Assembly (NCBI RefSeq): GCF_000308475.2
Contig: NZ_BAFT02000027.1
Span: 124,001-188,000 of the forward strand
Direction: 5' to 3'
Length of the DNA stretch: 64,000 bases
Source: Nocardia brasiliensis NBRC 14402
GTDB taxonomy: Bacteria; Actinomycetota; Actinomycetes; Mycobacteriales; Mycobacteriaceae
In this document: piece after piece, positions 1-8,129 of the stretch
Position numbering within the stretch: position 1 is the first letter of the stretch
How the letters are laid out: every line of letters starts with the position of its first letter
The notes under the pieces: model-generated
Seen by the model: the letters and a program-made list of their open reading frames with translations, nothing else
The model's database searches: none
Told to the model about the DNA's origin: nothing
Position numbers and translations under genes: made by a program

Positions 1-1
1 G

Positions 2-82
2 ACGCTGGTCGCCGCGCCCCCGAAGCGTCCGGCGACAGACTCGGGCCAGGGCGTGTCCGCATCGGAGGCCATCGCCCGCTAA
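2..82 (+). CDS. C-terminal end of an unknown protein (cut by window edge)
   Basis: Only the last 26 codons are visible, ending in TAA, with an Ala/Pro/Ser-rich tail finishing SASEAIAR. The frame is open from the window start and the next gene begins 38 bp later on the same strand, so the two may be co-transcribed. Nothing in the tail identifies a family. It could also be a chance open frame, since the piece is short. Confidence 0.4.
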   Translation, partial: TLVAAPPKRPATDSGQGVSASEAIAR

Positions 83-120
83 GGTCGCGTGCCGAGACTT
101 GTGTCAGGCAGGGGACAACT

Positions 121-1641
121 GTGAGTGGATTCGACGACCGGCGCAACGACCCGACGGTTCTGGGCCAGCCCGGTGTGCCGTACCCGTACCCGTCCGGCGA
201 CGCCCAATTCGACCCGTCCGCACCCCAGGACGCGGGTGCCGAACAGCAGGGCCGGCCGTGGAAGCGGGACTCCGGCTTCCATCAAACCTGGCAGCCGCCG
301 GCCGGCTGGGCCGAACGCCAGGCCGAAGCGGGCCAGGGCGCCGATCCCACGCTGCAATGGCAGCCGAATGCCGCTGTGCCCGACCAGCATGCCGGAGCCG
401 ACCCGAATCAGGCACGCCCCAACTATCAGTGGCAGCCGGGGCCGAGCGCGCCCGCGCCGACGGTGCAGTGGCAGCCGGGCGGCACCGCCCAGCCCGCAGG
501 ATGGCAGTCCCCGGCGCAGGCCGACCCGACGCTGCTGGCACAGCCGGTGTCAGGCGGCACCGCGCCGGGCGGCAGTCTCGGTGGTGAACCGGCAGGGCTG
601 TGGCAGCCGAGCCTGGGGGCCGACCCGAATCAGCATCGTGCGGCCGAAGCCGCGCCGACGCTGCTCGGTTATCCACAGGCCACTCGACTAGGCCAGCCCG
701 ACCCCGGACTGCAATGGCAGCCGGCACCCGGCCAGTACGGCGAGGTGCCGCCGATCGAGCAATATCAAGCACCCGCGTACGGCACGCCGCAGTACGGTCG
801 GCCGAGCGGCTACGGGCCGCAGGGCGGGTTCGGCGGGCCGCCGCAGGCGCCCGGCCACGGCACGGGCGGACAACAACCGGGTGGCCGCGGCAAAGCGGCG
901 CTGCTGATCGGGCTCGTGGTGCTCTTGGTCGTGGCGGGTGCGGTAACAGCGGTCACGCTGGCCAAGCGCGGCTCGGACAACTCTGCGGCGCAAGAGAACT
1001 CACCGTCGATGGTGAGCGCGCTCACGCCGAGCGCCAGCACCGAGCCGGCGCCGACCAAGACCACCTCTGCGGCGCCGACCACCAACCCCAACGGCCGCAA
1101 CGAAACCCCCGTGATCCCCGGCTATCAGGTCGTCGTCGCGCCCGACCGCGGTGCCGCGTACGACGTGCCCAGCGGCTGGACGATCGCGCCGGAGACGGCC
1201 ATCGGCGGGTTCGGCGAACCACCGAACGCGGTCGCGGGCAAGGGATATGCCAGCGACGGCAAGGGCTACTGCCCCGGCTCCACCCGCACCGTGTCCTTCC
1301 TCACCGGTTCGCAGAGCCCCGATTCCGCCACGGCGGCAACCGATCTCGGCACCCGAACGGCCAAACTCGCCTACACCGCCTCGTCCAACGGCACACCGAG
1401 CGCGCCGGTGCCGCTCGAATCGCTGGACGGCACCCAGCACGGCATGTTCGTGGAAACCAAGGGCACCGTCACCCAGGCCAAGCCCGGCTGCGCGACGGCC
1501 TACTCCGTCTTCACCGTGGCCTACCCCACCGACAGCGGCAACTTCGTCATGGTGATCGCCGCCGACACCGGCGTGCCGAACGCCCTCGACGCCGACACCG
1601 CCAAGCGCATCTTCACCAGCATCCGCGCGCACGACGGCTAG
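121..1641 (+). CDS. Pro/Gln-rich single-pass membrane protein with extracellular C-terminal domain
   Basis: A 506-residue protein of unknown function starting at GTG behind a purine-rich GCAGGGGA. Residues 1-255 are a low-complexity cytoplasmic region rich in Pro, Gln and Gly with recurring QWQP words and a recurring Pro-Thr-(Val/Leu) core at Thr12, Thr77, Thr114, Thr137 and Thr180. One membrane helix spans about 259-280 (AALLIGLVVLLVVAG), followed by a Ser/Thr/Pro linker to about 330 and a roughly 175-residue outside domain with two cysteines (KGYCPG and KPGCAT) that could form a disulfide. This architecture recalls actinobacterial envelope proteins that are substrates of Ser/Thr kinases, but that is inference. 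No enzyme motif is visible. Confidence 0.85.
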   Translation: MSGFDDRRNDPTVLGQPGVPYPYPSGDAQFDPSAPQDAGAEQQGRPWKRDSGFHQTWQPPAGWAERQAEAGQGADPTLQWQPNAAVPDQHAGADPNQARPNYQWQPGPSAPAPTVQWQPGGTAQPAGWQSPAQADPTLLAQPVSGGTAPGGSLGGEPAGLWQPSLGADPNQHRAAEAAPTLLGYPQATRLGQPDPGLQWQPAPGQYGEVPPIEQYQAPAYGTPQYGRPSGYGPQGGFGGPPQAPGHGTGGQQPGGRGKAALLIGLVVLLVVAGAVTAVTLAKRGSDNSAAQENSPSMVSALTPSASTEPAPTKTTSAAPTTNPNGRNETPVIPGYQVVVAPDRGAAYDVPSGWTIAPETAIGGFGEPPNAVAGKGYASDGKGYCPGSTRTVSFLTGSQSPDSATAATDLGTRTAKLAYTASSNGTPSAPVPLESLDGTQHGMFVETKGTVTQAKPGCATAYSVFTVAYPTDSGNFVMVIAADTGVPNALDADTAKRIFTSIRAHDG

Positions 1642-1721
1642 ACCACGTCGCGATACCCCCGCTGAACAGGCGGTTTAACGTCCAGGCCGTCCCTGTTGTA
1701 AGCTACTGCAGGTTCGATTCA

Positions 1722-1796
<75 letters not shown>

Positions 1797-1813
1797 TCGT
1801 GGTTGAGACGAAC

Positions 1814-1847
1814 ACTCTGCCCCGGCCTTCATCGGCCGGGGCAGAGT
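1814..1847. terminator. Hairpin terminator after tRNA-Pro
   Basis: A perfect 14-bp stem (ACTCTGCCCCGGCC with its complement) closes a 6-nt loop TTCATC. It lies 18 nt past the tRNA and just before the convergent end of the TetR gene, so it can stop transcription from both sides. There is no strong T tract, as is common in actinobacteria. Confidence 0.8.
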
Positions 1848-1882
1848 CGTATCCGGGGTAGGTCACGCTCGCTCGGCGGCGG

Positions 1883-2656
1883 TTATTTCTTGGGCGATGC
1901 CGTTGAGGATGATCTCCAGGGTGACGGTGAAGTCCGGGTCCTCGGTGGGGTCGGCGGGGGTGGCGGGTGGGGGTCGAAGACGGTGGAGCTGAAGAGTTTC
2001 GCGGCTTCCGGGTAGCGGGACGGGTCGACTAGGGCGGCGAGGGAGCGGGTGTAGGCCTGGTTGACCTGGGCCTCGTCGAGACCGGTGTCCGCGCGCCCTT
2101 CGGCCAGCTGCTGGGTGAGCAGGCTGGCTTGGCGGACGTGGCCGCTGACCAGCATCATGACCGCGACCTTGGTGGCCCAGTCGAGTGGTGTGCCGGCCAG
2201 CACGCGCAGGTGCGCGTCCATCCAGCCGACGGTGTTCGGGCCACGCGGCGGACCCGAGATCGGCAGCTGCGGCAGCCACGGATGCCGTAGATGGGTGGCG
2301 CGCAGCGCGTGCGCCCAGCGACGCAGCTCCGCGCGCCAATCGGCGGGCGCGAGCGGGAATTCCGGTGGCGAACCCGCCGCGTGATCGGCCATCAGCTCGA
2401 AGAGTTCGTCCTTGGATCCGACGTGCCGATACAGCGCCATCTTCGTGAAGCCCAGGGCGGCAGCGACTTTCATCAGCGTGACGCCCCCGAGCCCGTCGCG
2501 GTCGGCCAGTTCGACGGCCTTGCGCACCACCAGGTCGACGTCGAGCTCGGCGGGCCGTCCCAGCCGCTGCGGTGGCGAAGCGAGCCGCCACAACCTGCTC
2601 AGTTCCGCGGGCATGGCCTCGTCGGGCACTGCGGGCACCTTCCTCGGGATCGGCAC
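1883..2656 (-). CDS. TetR/AcrR family regulator, probably frameshifted near the C-terminus
   Basis: A TetR-type repressor with an N-terminal helix-turn-helix (GLGGVTLMKVAAALGFTKMALYRHV, about residues 55-78) and a TetR_C-like ligand domain. It is divergent from the DUF418 gene, with tandem palindromes between them, so autoregulation and control of that gene are likely. The last 30 or so residues in this frame are Pro/Ser/Arg-rich and not protein-like. The -1 frame instead encodes a plausible ending (PDFTVTLEIILNGIAQEI...) that stops at 1863. One missing C in the C5 run (plus-strand G run 1969-1973) would join the two, so the intact protein probably ended at 1863. This is either a real frameshift or a homopolymer sequencing error. 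Confidence 0.8.
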   Translation of the reverse strand: MPIPRKVPAVPDEAMPAELSRLWRLASPPQRLGRPAELDVDLVVRKAVELADRDGLGGVTLMKVAAALGFTKMALYRHVGSKDELFELMADHAAGSPPEFPLAPADWRAELRRWAHALRATHLRHPWLPQLPISGPPRGPNTVGWMDAHLRVLAGTPLDWATKVAVMMLVSGHVRQASLLTQQLAEGRADTGLDEAQVNQAYTRSLAALVDPSRYPEAAKLFSSTVFDPHPPPPPTPPRTRTSPSPWRSSSTASPKK

Positions 2657-2684
2657 ATCAGGACCGGTTGCATACTAGCCGTCC

Positions 2685-2723
2685 AGATAGTATCTATTGG
2701 ATAGTATCCATTAGATATTTAAT
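2685..2723. promoter_or_regulatory. Tandem palindromic operators between tetR and DUF418 gene
   Basis: Two 11-bp palindromes, AGATAGTATCT (2685-2695) and GGATAGTATCC (2699-2709), are each followed by ATT, giving a 14-bp period. A third degenerate half, AGATATTTAAT, starts at 2713. They sit between divergent starts at 2656 and 2754 in otherwise GC-rich DNA, the expected place for the TetR binding site. The AT-rich TATTTAAT may also serve as a -10 element for the rightward gene. Confidence 0.7.
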
Positions 2724-2753
2724 ACTCGCGGTCGATCGAGGAAGCTGGCACCC

Positions 2754-3935
2754 ATGACCGATCAACTGGTCACCCCGCGCACCCGTGTCTACGACGTAGA
2801 CGCGCTACGCGGCTTCGCCCTGCTGGGCATTTTCATCGTCAACATCACGTTCATGTCGTCCGGCTACCCCGGGAACCTGGTGACCGATCCGGCGTTCGCC
2901 GGCCCGGTCGACGAGGTGGTCCGCGGACTGTCCACGGTCTTCGTCGACATGAAGTTCTATCTGCTGTTCTCGTTCCTGTTCGGCTACAGCTTCACCCTGC
3001 AGCTGACCTCGGCGGCCGACGCGGGCGCGGCGTTCGAGCCGCGCATGCTGCGGCGCATCGCCGGGTTGTTCCTCATCGGTGTCGCGCACATCGTGTTCCT
3101 GTACGGGGGCGACGTGCTCACCACGTACGCGCTCGCCTGTCTCGCCCTGTTCCTGCTGCGCCGGGTCACCGACCGGACCGCGCTGCGCATCGCCGGCGTG
3201 CTCTACGGCCTGGTGCTGTCAAGCCTGCTGATCAGCGGATTGTTCCTGGATACCTCGGCGTGGCTGCCCGCGCCGGAACAGGCGCGAGCCAACGCCGAGC
3301 AAACAACCGCGGCCATGCTCGGTGGCTGGGGCGAGATCATCGGTACCCACCTCGACGGACTCCCGCTGCTGATCCTGCAGGCCATCACCCTGCAGGGGCC
3401 GACCGCGCTGGCGATGTTCCTGCTCGGCCTGGTCGCGGGTCGACGCAAGCTGCTGGCGCGGGTGCGTGGTGACGAACCGGTGCTGCGCCGTATCCAGTGG
3501 ATCGGCTTCTCGATCGGCTTGGCGGGCAGCGTGCTCTACACCCTCGGCGGCGGCACCGGCACGACGCTCGCGGTGGCGGTCAGCGTCGCCACCGCGCCGC
3601 TGCTGTCGGCCGCGTACGTCGCGACGCTGCTGCGGCTGATGCACAGCCCCCGCACCGCGTGGCTCCGCACCGCGCTGGCCCCGGCCGGACGGATCGCGCT
3701 GACCAACTATCTCGGTCAATCCGCGATCGGTCTGCTGCTGTTCACCGGCATCGGTCTCGGCTGGGCGGGCCGCCTGTCACCGGCCGCGACCATGGCGGTG
3801 GCGGTGCTCGTCTTCGGACTCCAGCTGGTGGTCAGCGCGGTGTGGTTGCGCCGCTACCGGTACGGTCCCGCCGAGTGGATCCTGCGGTGGCTCACCAATG
3901 CCCGCCGCCCCGCCTGGCGCAGCACGCCGCGGTGA
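2754..3935 (+). CDS. DUF418 domain-containing membrane protein
   Basis: A 393-residue polytopic membrane protein. The N-terminal DALRGFALLGIFIVNI signature followed by about nine or ten hydrophobic helices and the C-terminal LTNYLGQSAIG...YGPAEWILRWLT block are typical of the DUF418/YeiB-like family, whose biochemical role is unsettled (small-molecule transport or modification has been suggested). It is divergent from a TetR regulator with an operator array between the two, so expression is probably induced by the regulator's ligand. Full family length, no defects seen. Confidence 0.88.
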   Translation: MTDQLVTPRTRVYDVDALRGFALLGIFIVNITFMSSGYPGNLVTDPAFAGPVDEVVRGLSTVFVDMKFYLLFSFLFGYSFTLQLTSAADAGAAFEPRMLRRIAGLFLIGVAHIVFLYGGDVLTTYALACLALFLLRRVTDRTALRIAGVLYGLVLSSLLISGLFLDTSAWLPAPEQARANAEQTTAAMLGGWGEIIGTHLDGLPLLILQAITLQGPTALAMFLLGLVAGRRKLLARVRGDEPVLRRIQWIGFSIGLAGSVLYTLGGGTGTTLAVAVSVATAPLLSAAYVATLLRLMHSPRTAWLRTALAPAGRIALTNYLGQSAIGLLLFTGIGLGWAGRLSPAATMAVAVLVFGLQLVVSAVWLRRYRYGPAEWILRWLTNARRPAWRSTPR

Positions 3936-4029
3936 CACCCCTCACCATCGCGTCGATCGGCGCGGTTCGGCCGGGAGGGTGGCTCACCTTGGGGCAGAAT
4001 CGGTTTCGCCCCCTCCGAAAGGCTGAATC

Positions 4030-4770
4030 ATGCGCGCACCCGCCGAGGACGTCACCGGAACGCTGGCCGGGAAGACGGTACTGATCACCGGTGGCGACAC
4101 CGGCGTCGGCAAGAAGATCGCCGTTTCGCTCGCCGTGCAGGGCGCGCAGGTGGTGATCCAGCATCCGCACGCACCGGAATCGGCCGCCGATGTGGTCAAG
4201 GAGATCACCGGTTCCGGCGGTTCGGCGCTGGCGCTCGCGGCCGATATCGGCGATCGCCTCGAATACGAGGAACTGGTGCAGGCCCTGCTCGAAGAGTGCG
4301 GGCACTGGGATGTGCTGGTGACCACCACGGCTGCCGCGCTCACCACTCCCCTGGCCGAACTCACCGCGGACGAATTCGACAGCGCGTTCGCGACACCGGC
4401 GCGAGGCGTGCTGCACGGCCTGCAACTCGCCTCGGCTCATCTGGCCGACGGCGGACGGGTCATCACGGTCGCGCACGCCGCCCCGCCGGGCAACATCGTC
4501 GACGCGGCCACCGCGGGGGCAATCGCGGAGTTCACCCGCGTACTGGCCGCGGACTTCACGCCGCGGCGCATCGCCGTCAACGCGGTGAGCGCGGCGACCG
4601 GCAGCCCCGACCCGAACGCCGCCGCCACGGCGCAGCTGCTCGGTCCCGTGAGCGAAACAACCGAAATCTCGGAAGTGGTCGCGTTTCTGGCGAGCGACGC
4701 CGCCGAAGCGGTCACTGCGCAGCACATTCGGGTCGCCGAGGGCGGCGCGGGAACCGGAAAGACCGCCTGA
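4030..4770 (+). CDS. SDR-family protein lacking the catalytic Ser-Tyr-Lys residues
   Basis: A 246-residue Rossmann-fold protein of the classical short-chain dehydrogenase/reductase family. The cofactor motif TGGDTGVG (about residues 21-28) and an AADIGD acidic segment are intact, and the family's LTTPLAELTADEFDSAF and FLASDAAEAVTAQHI blocks are present. However, the usual catalytic Ser after strand 5 reads VAHAAPP, and the YxxxK position reads DAATAG before AIAEFTRVLA, so the canonical proton-transfer residues are missing. It may bind NAD(P) without oxidoreductase activity. The ATG start is preceded by GAAAGG at suitable spacing. Confidence 0.85.
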   Translation: MRAPAEDVTGTLAGKTVLITGGDTGVGKKIAVSLAVQGAQVVIQHPHAPESAADVVKEITGSGGSALALAADIGDRLEYEELVQALLEECGHWDVLVTTTAAALTTPLAELTADEFDSAFATPARGVLHGLQLASAHLADGGRVITVAHAAPPGNIVDAATAGAIAEFTRVLAADFTPRRIAVNAVSAATGSPDPNAAATAQLLGPVSETTEISEVVAFLASDAAEAVTAQHIRVAEGGAGTGKTA

Positions 4771-4780
4771 ACCGCATATC

Positions 4781-4810
4781 GGCGAATATCGAGCAACGAG
4801 ATATTCCGCC
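4781..4810 (+). terminator. Imperfect hairpin after the SDR gene
   Basis: GGCGAATATC pairs with GATATTCCGCC (one bulged C) around a 9-nt loop, 10 nt past the stop codon. No T tract follows. Position suggests a weak terminator or 3' stabiliser. Confidence 0.4.
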
Positions 4811-4978
4811 GAATTACCACCGGGGCCATCCCGGTCATCCTGGGGCCGCCCCGACGGAATAACGCAATGGCGCATAAACTACCTCGATCCGGACAGCGTG
4901 TGCCGTGCGCCCGCCGAACATGCGAGCAAACGCCTACGCTGTTGATTTATGACCCGCGTTACCGCGCAAGGGAACACA

Positions 4979-5443
4979 GTGGACATCGCGACAGCGTCAA
5001 CGACGCCCGTGTACCGGTTGGCCGCACTCTCCGATCTCGCCCGTGTCGCGGCGGTCGAGCAGGAACGGTTCGGCGCCGACGCCTACCCCTATTTCGTGTT
5101 GCGCCAGCTCTTCGACCTGCACGGCTGCGACTGGCTTGTCGCGGAGGTGGACGACGTCGTCTGCGGGCACCTGCTGGTCGCCCTCACCCCCGATCGGCGT
5201 GCCTGGTTGCTCAGCTTCGCCGTCACCGAGAGCCAGTGCGGCCGGGGCTACGGGTCAACCCTTTTGGCGCAGGCGATCGAGCTGTGCAGCCGACACTCGG
5301 TGCGCAGCATCCTGATAACCGTCCGGCCAACCAACCAGTCGGCCTATAACCTATACAAGCGAATGGGTTTCACCTGGACCGCCTATGAGGAACACTACTT
5401 CGGCATAGGCGAGCCTCGCGACATACTCGAGTACAAACTCTGA
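4979..5443 (+). CDS. GNAT family N-acetyltransferase (RimI-like)
   Basis: A single GNAT domain of about 154 residues. The acetyl-CoA binding loop is ESQCGRGYGSTLLAQ (R/QxxGxG/A pattern), preceded by the beta4 strand AWLLSFAV and followed by VRPTNQSAYNLYKRMGF, which is the RimI/ribosomal-protein-acetyltransferase hallmark for residues reaching the acceptor. The substrate cannot be told. GTG at 4979 is preferred because AAGGGA lies 5 nt upstream; an ATG at 4949 in the same frame is an alternative without a clear ribosome site. Confidence 0.85.
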   Translation: MDIATASTTPVYRLAALSDLARVAAVEQERFGADAYPYFVLRQLFDLHGCDWLVAEVDDVVCGHLLVALTPDRRAWLLSFAVTESQCGRGYGSTLLAQAIELCSRHSVRSILITVRPTNQSAYNLYKRMGFTWTAYEEHYFGIGEPRDILEYKL

Positions 5444-5481
5444 CCGGAACACCATTCTCGAACATCGAGCGCGCGCCCCGT

Positions 5482-5703
5482 TCATAAAGCGAATTCCATT
5501 GCGCCACGGAAAGCCACCCGATCAGCGCGGTTCACTGCCGGAAGAATCCCGGATCGGATGCAGACCCTTCCACAGTCCGCGTAACTCGCGGGAGCATGCG
5601 CCTCGGGCATCCACAGGCTCGCCAGATGTTGCAGCACGGCAGCCGGGATCTCTGCGGCGCGGCCGCGGGGAATCTGCACCGGGCAGCCACCCACCACGAT
5701 CAC
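5482..5703 (-). pseudogene. Probable C-terminal remnant of a SCO2521-family protein
   Basis: A short frame of 73 codons (GTG start, no evident ribosome site) lies just downstream of the SCO2522-family gene on the same strand. The frame stays open upstream to about 5760, into the end of that gene, with no good start. From memory, its AAVLQHLASLWMPEAHA segment resembles the HLLxLWMPGA segment near the end of SCO2521-family proteins (about 300 residues), which normally neighbour SCO2522. On that basis it is read as a 3' remnant after loss of most of the gene. It could instead be an unrelated small protein; the family match is recollection, not a search result. Confidence 0.4.
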
Positions 5704-5749
5704 GCGACCGGCGACCGTGCCGACCGACTCGGCGGCCGAGCGGTGCCAT

Positions 5750-6766
5750 TCACGTTCCGTCCCACAGCAAATGGGAGATGCGGTCGGAGATCTTGCGCGA
5801 CACCGTCACCGGCACCTCCTCCGCGGCTCCGCGGGCGATGAGCTGATCGATCACGGCACGATCCACATCCAGGTGATCCAGGATCAGCTGCGTCGAATGG
5901 ACCAGAGCGGCACGATGTTTGGGCACGAACGACATCGACCGATAGGCAGCGAACGGAGGCGCGTCGGGGGTCAGCTGTATCACTGCCGGTAGCTCCTGCC
6001 ACCGGCCCGGCCACTGCGCTTCCATTGCGACGACCTGCGGCCGCACGACCGCCGCACCGTGGTAACGCAGCACGCCGAGCCGCAGCAGCTGCCAGACCGC
6101 GGCCAGCATCGGCGCCGACCACCGGCGGTGAGTTTCGTTGCGCCCGTTGGCGGACTCGGTGCGCTCACTCCACAACTGCACATCCAGGAAGATCGAATGC
6201 TCGCTGCGGCCGAACTCCTCCGCGGGACGAAACGGCAACATCCACGTGTGCCGCGGTTGTTCGCCGTCCGACGGGCGGCGGCCGTTGCTCAACCAGCCGG
6301 ACTCCGCGGTCGGCGGGCGACGCCCGGTCGACGACGAAACGTCCGGCTCGGCAACGATACTGGCCACGACCAGCTCAGCGAGGCTGATCGGCGCATCTGA
6401 CGGCCCGCCGTCGTCCCCCGGAATAACAGTCGCGCAACCTGATTGGCGGGCCAGATAGTCGATCCGCACACCGGCTTCGTCCGCCGCGGTGAGCAACTTG
6501 CCGAGGATATCCCGCGGATCGGCGTTCGGCGCGGTGTAGTCGTCGAGAAAATAGCAGGTACTCACCCGCACCCGGGAGCCGAATTCCGCACGGGCGACGG
6601 CGATGAACGCCTCGACCAACGGCGCGATCCCGCGAAACCGGCGCAGCACCTGGTCCATATCGTGCGCGATCTGAGGCACCGAGAAGTGGCCGACCTCGAG
6701 CGACAGATGCGACAGCGGCACCTGCTCGATCCCGGCCTGTTCCCCGTGCTCGCGGTAGCCCATCAC
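5750..6766 (-). CDS. SCO2522 family protein
   Basis: A 338-residue protein matching the remembered pattern of the SCO2522 family: N-terminal YREHGEQAGIEQVPLSHLSLEVGH, the internal VSTCYFLDDYTA and GVRIDYLARQSGCA segments, TGRRPPTAESGWLSNGRRP, HSIFLDVQLW, WSAPMLAAVWQLLRLG and TPDAPPFAAYRSMSFV. In streptomycetes and frankiae this gene sits in a conserved SCO2521-SCO2525 block with a P-loop protein and a methyltransferase, function unknown. Here the partners are absent apart from a possible remnant downstream, so it is an orphan. No signal peptide or membrane helix is seen. GTG at 6766 and ATG at 6763 are both possible starts. Confidence 0.82.
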   Translation of the reverse strand: MMGYREHGEQAGIEQVPLSHLSLEVGHFSVPQIAHDMDQVLRRFRGIAPLVEAFIAVARAEFGSRVRVSTCYFLDDYTAPNADPRDILGKLLTAADEAGVRIDYLARQSGCATVIPGDDGGPSDAPISLAELVVASIVAEPDVSSSTGRRPPTAESGWLSNGRRPSDGEQPRHTWMLPFRPAEEFGRSEHSIFLDVQLWSERTESANGRNETHRRWSAPMLAAVWQLLRLGVLRYHGAAVVRPQVVAMEAQWPGRWQELPAVIQLTPDAPPFAAYRSMSFVPKHRAALVHSTQLILDHLDVDRAVIDQLIARGAAEEVPVTVSRKISDRISHLLWDGT

Positions 6767-6942
6767 GACTCAGCACCCCACCGCGTCCCGGCGCGCCCAC
6801 GCCACCTCATCTGGACCAGCCCCGTTCCCACGCCCGCCGACCCTAAAAGTGTGCGCCCCTTCCCACCCCCCAGCCAACCCCCGGCGCACCGTTATCGACG
6901 CGCGGCAGGGCCTGCCATGGCCGGTCACGCCCCGACCAGATC

Positions 6943-7310
6943 GTGCTCGCGGGAATCTACCGCCGTCGGGACGATCTGGCCTCGGCGATGCGGGTGCCGA
7001 AACGATGGCCCGGGCTGCTGCACCGCAATCTCATGGCCCGCGCCATCCGGGGCTCGAACAGCATCGAGGGCTACCACGTCGAAACCGATGACGCGGCGGC
7101 CGCCGTCGATTACGAAGAGGCGCGCACCGCCGCGCAGGACTTCAAGGCATTGACCGAGATCGGACTGCTGGCCGCGCGGGGCGAGACCCGCGCACGCCAC
7201 TACGTCGCCAGCCCGAGCTGCTGGAGCTCAGATCGGTCGTCCGGGCGGAAGTGCCGCGGCGGATTGTGGATCCATATCCCGGGCTGCGGGTCGAGTTGCT
7301 GATGCTTTAG
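6943..7310 (+). pseudogene. Fic family protein remnant (internal deletion plus frameshift)
   Basis: The 5' part encodes a typical Fic N-terminal block with RGSNSIEGYHV and VDYEEARTAAQDF. It then jumps straight to a C-terminal winged-helix-like tail (LTEIGLLAARGETRARHYVA). The catalytic HPFxxGNGR core that Fic AMP-transferases need is missing entirely. After YVASP the frame breaks: one missing C near 7213 puts the natural ending (ELLELRSVVRAEVPRRIVDP...VELLML, stop at 7308-7310) in another frame. So this gene has lost its middle and is frameshifted; no AMPylation activity is expected. Confidence 0.7.
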
Positions 7311-7381
7311 GGGGTGGGTGGTTACGGGGTGCTTACCTGGGGTCATGTGGATGAAATGCGAGGTCGGTAGCGTATACAGGT

Positions 7382-8083
7382 ATGTCGACACGGGTGGGAA
7401 CGCTGGAGAGTGCGGGTGGGCGGGCGCTGCGCGATGTGGTGTATGCGGCGCTGCGCGGGGAGTTGATGAATGGGGACATCAAGTTCGGCGAACGGTTGAC
7501 CGAGCCGAAACTGGCGGCGCGGTTCGGGATCTCACGGACACCGATCCGTGAGGCGTTGACCGTGCTCTGCGCGGACGGGCTGCTGCAACGCGAGGAGTTC
7601 GGGTTCAGCCCAGTGCGGCCGAGCATTCCGTTGATCCGCGACCTCTACGAACTGCGAATCACGCTGGAGCTGGGCGGCATACAGCGTGCGCTGACGAACC
7701 CCGCGGTGTCCCACGATCGTGCCCTGCTCGAGGCGGAACGCGACGCGTGGCTGGCACTGCGCGCCGACCCGCCGGCACAGGAACCGGGTTTCGTGGTGCG
7801 CGACGAAGAATTCCACGTCACGCTGCTCACCGCCGCGGGCAACGCCGAAATGGTGCGTGCCCTGCAGGCGGTGAACTCCCGCATCCGCCATGTCCGGATG
7901 TACGACTTCATGGTCAACAACCGCATCGAGACCACCATCGCCGAACACCTCGGCATCCTCGATGCCGTACTGGCCGAAGATCTTTCGCTCGCCTACCAGC
8001 TGCTGCACACGCATATCGGCGAGTCGCTCGACGTGGTGCTCGACCGCGTCACCCGGGCCATCGCCGCGATGGCCGCCGAATAG
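7382..8083 (+). CDS. GntR family (FadR/FCD subfamily) transcriptional regulator
   Basis: A 233-residue regulator: N-terminal winged helix (FGERLTEPKLAARFGISRTPIREAL, about residues 38-61) followed by the all-helical FCD ligand domain (DLYELRITLELGGIQRAL; DEEFHVTLLTAAGNAEM; EHLGILDAVLAED...LLHTHI), whose His/Asp residues usually hold a metal and an organic acid. It lies 46 bp upstream of the allophanate hydrolase gene on the same strand and is probably its regulator. The ATG follows GTATACAGGT closely, so the mRNA may be leaderless. Confidence 0.9.
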   Translation: MSTRVGTLESAGGRALRDVVYAALRGELMNGDIKFGERLTEPKLAARFGISRTPIREALTVLCADGLLQREEFGFSPVRPSIPLIRDLYELRITLELGGIQRALTNPAVSHDRALLEAERDAWLALRADPPAQEPGFVVRDEEFHVTLLTAAGNAEMVRALQAVNSRIRHVRMYDFMVNNRIETTIAEHLGILDAVLAEDLSLAYQLLHTHIGESLDVVLDRVTRAIAAMAAE

Positions 8084-8129
8084 ACCACGCCGAACCGGAA
8101 TCCCACCAGCAGTGATCGGAGTCGACAGA

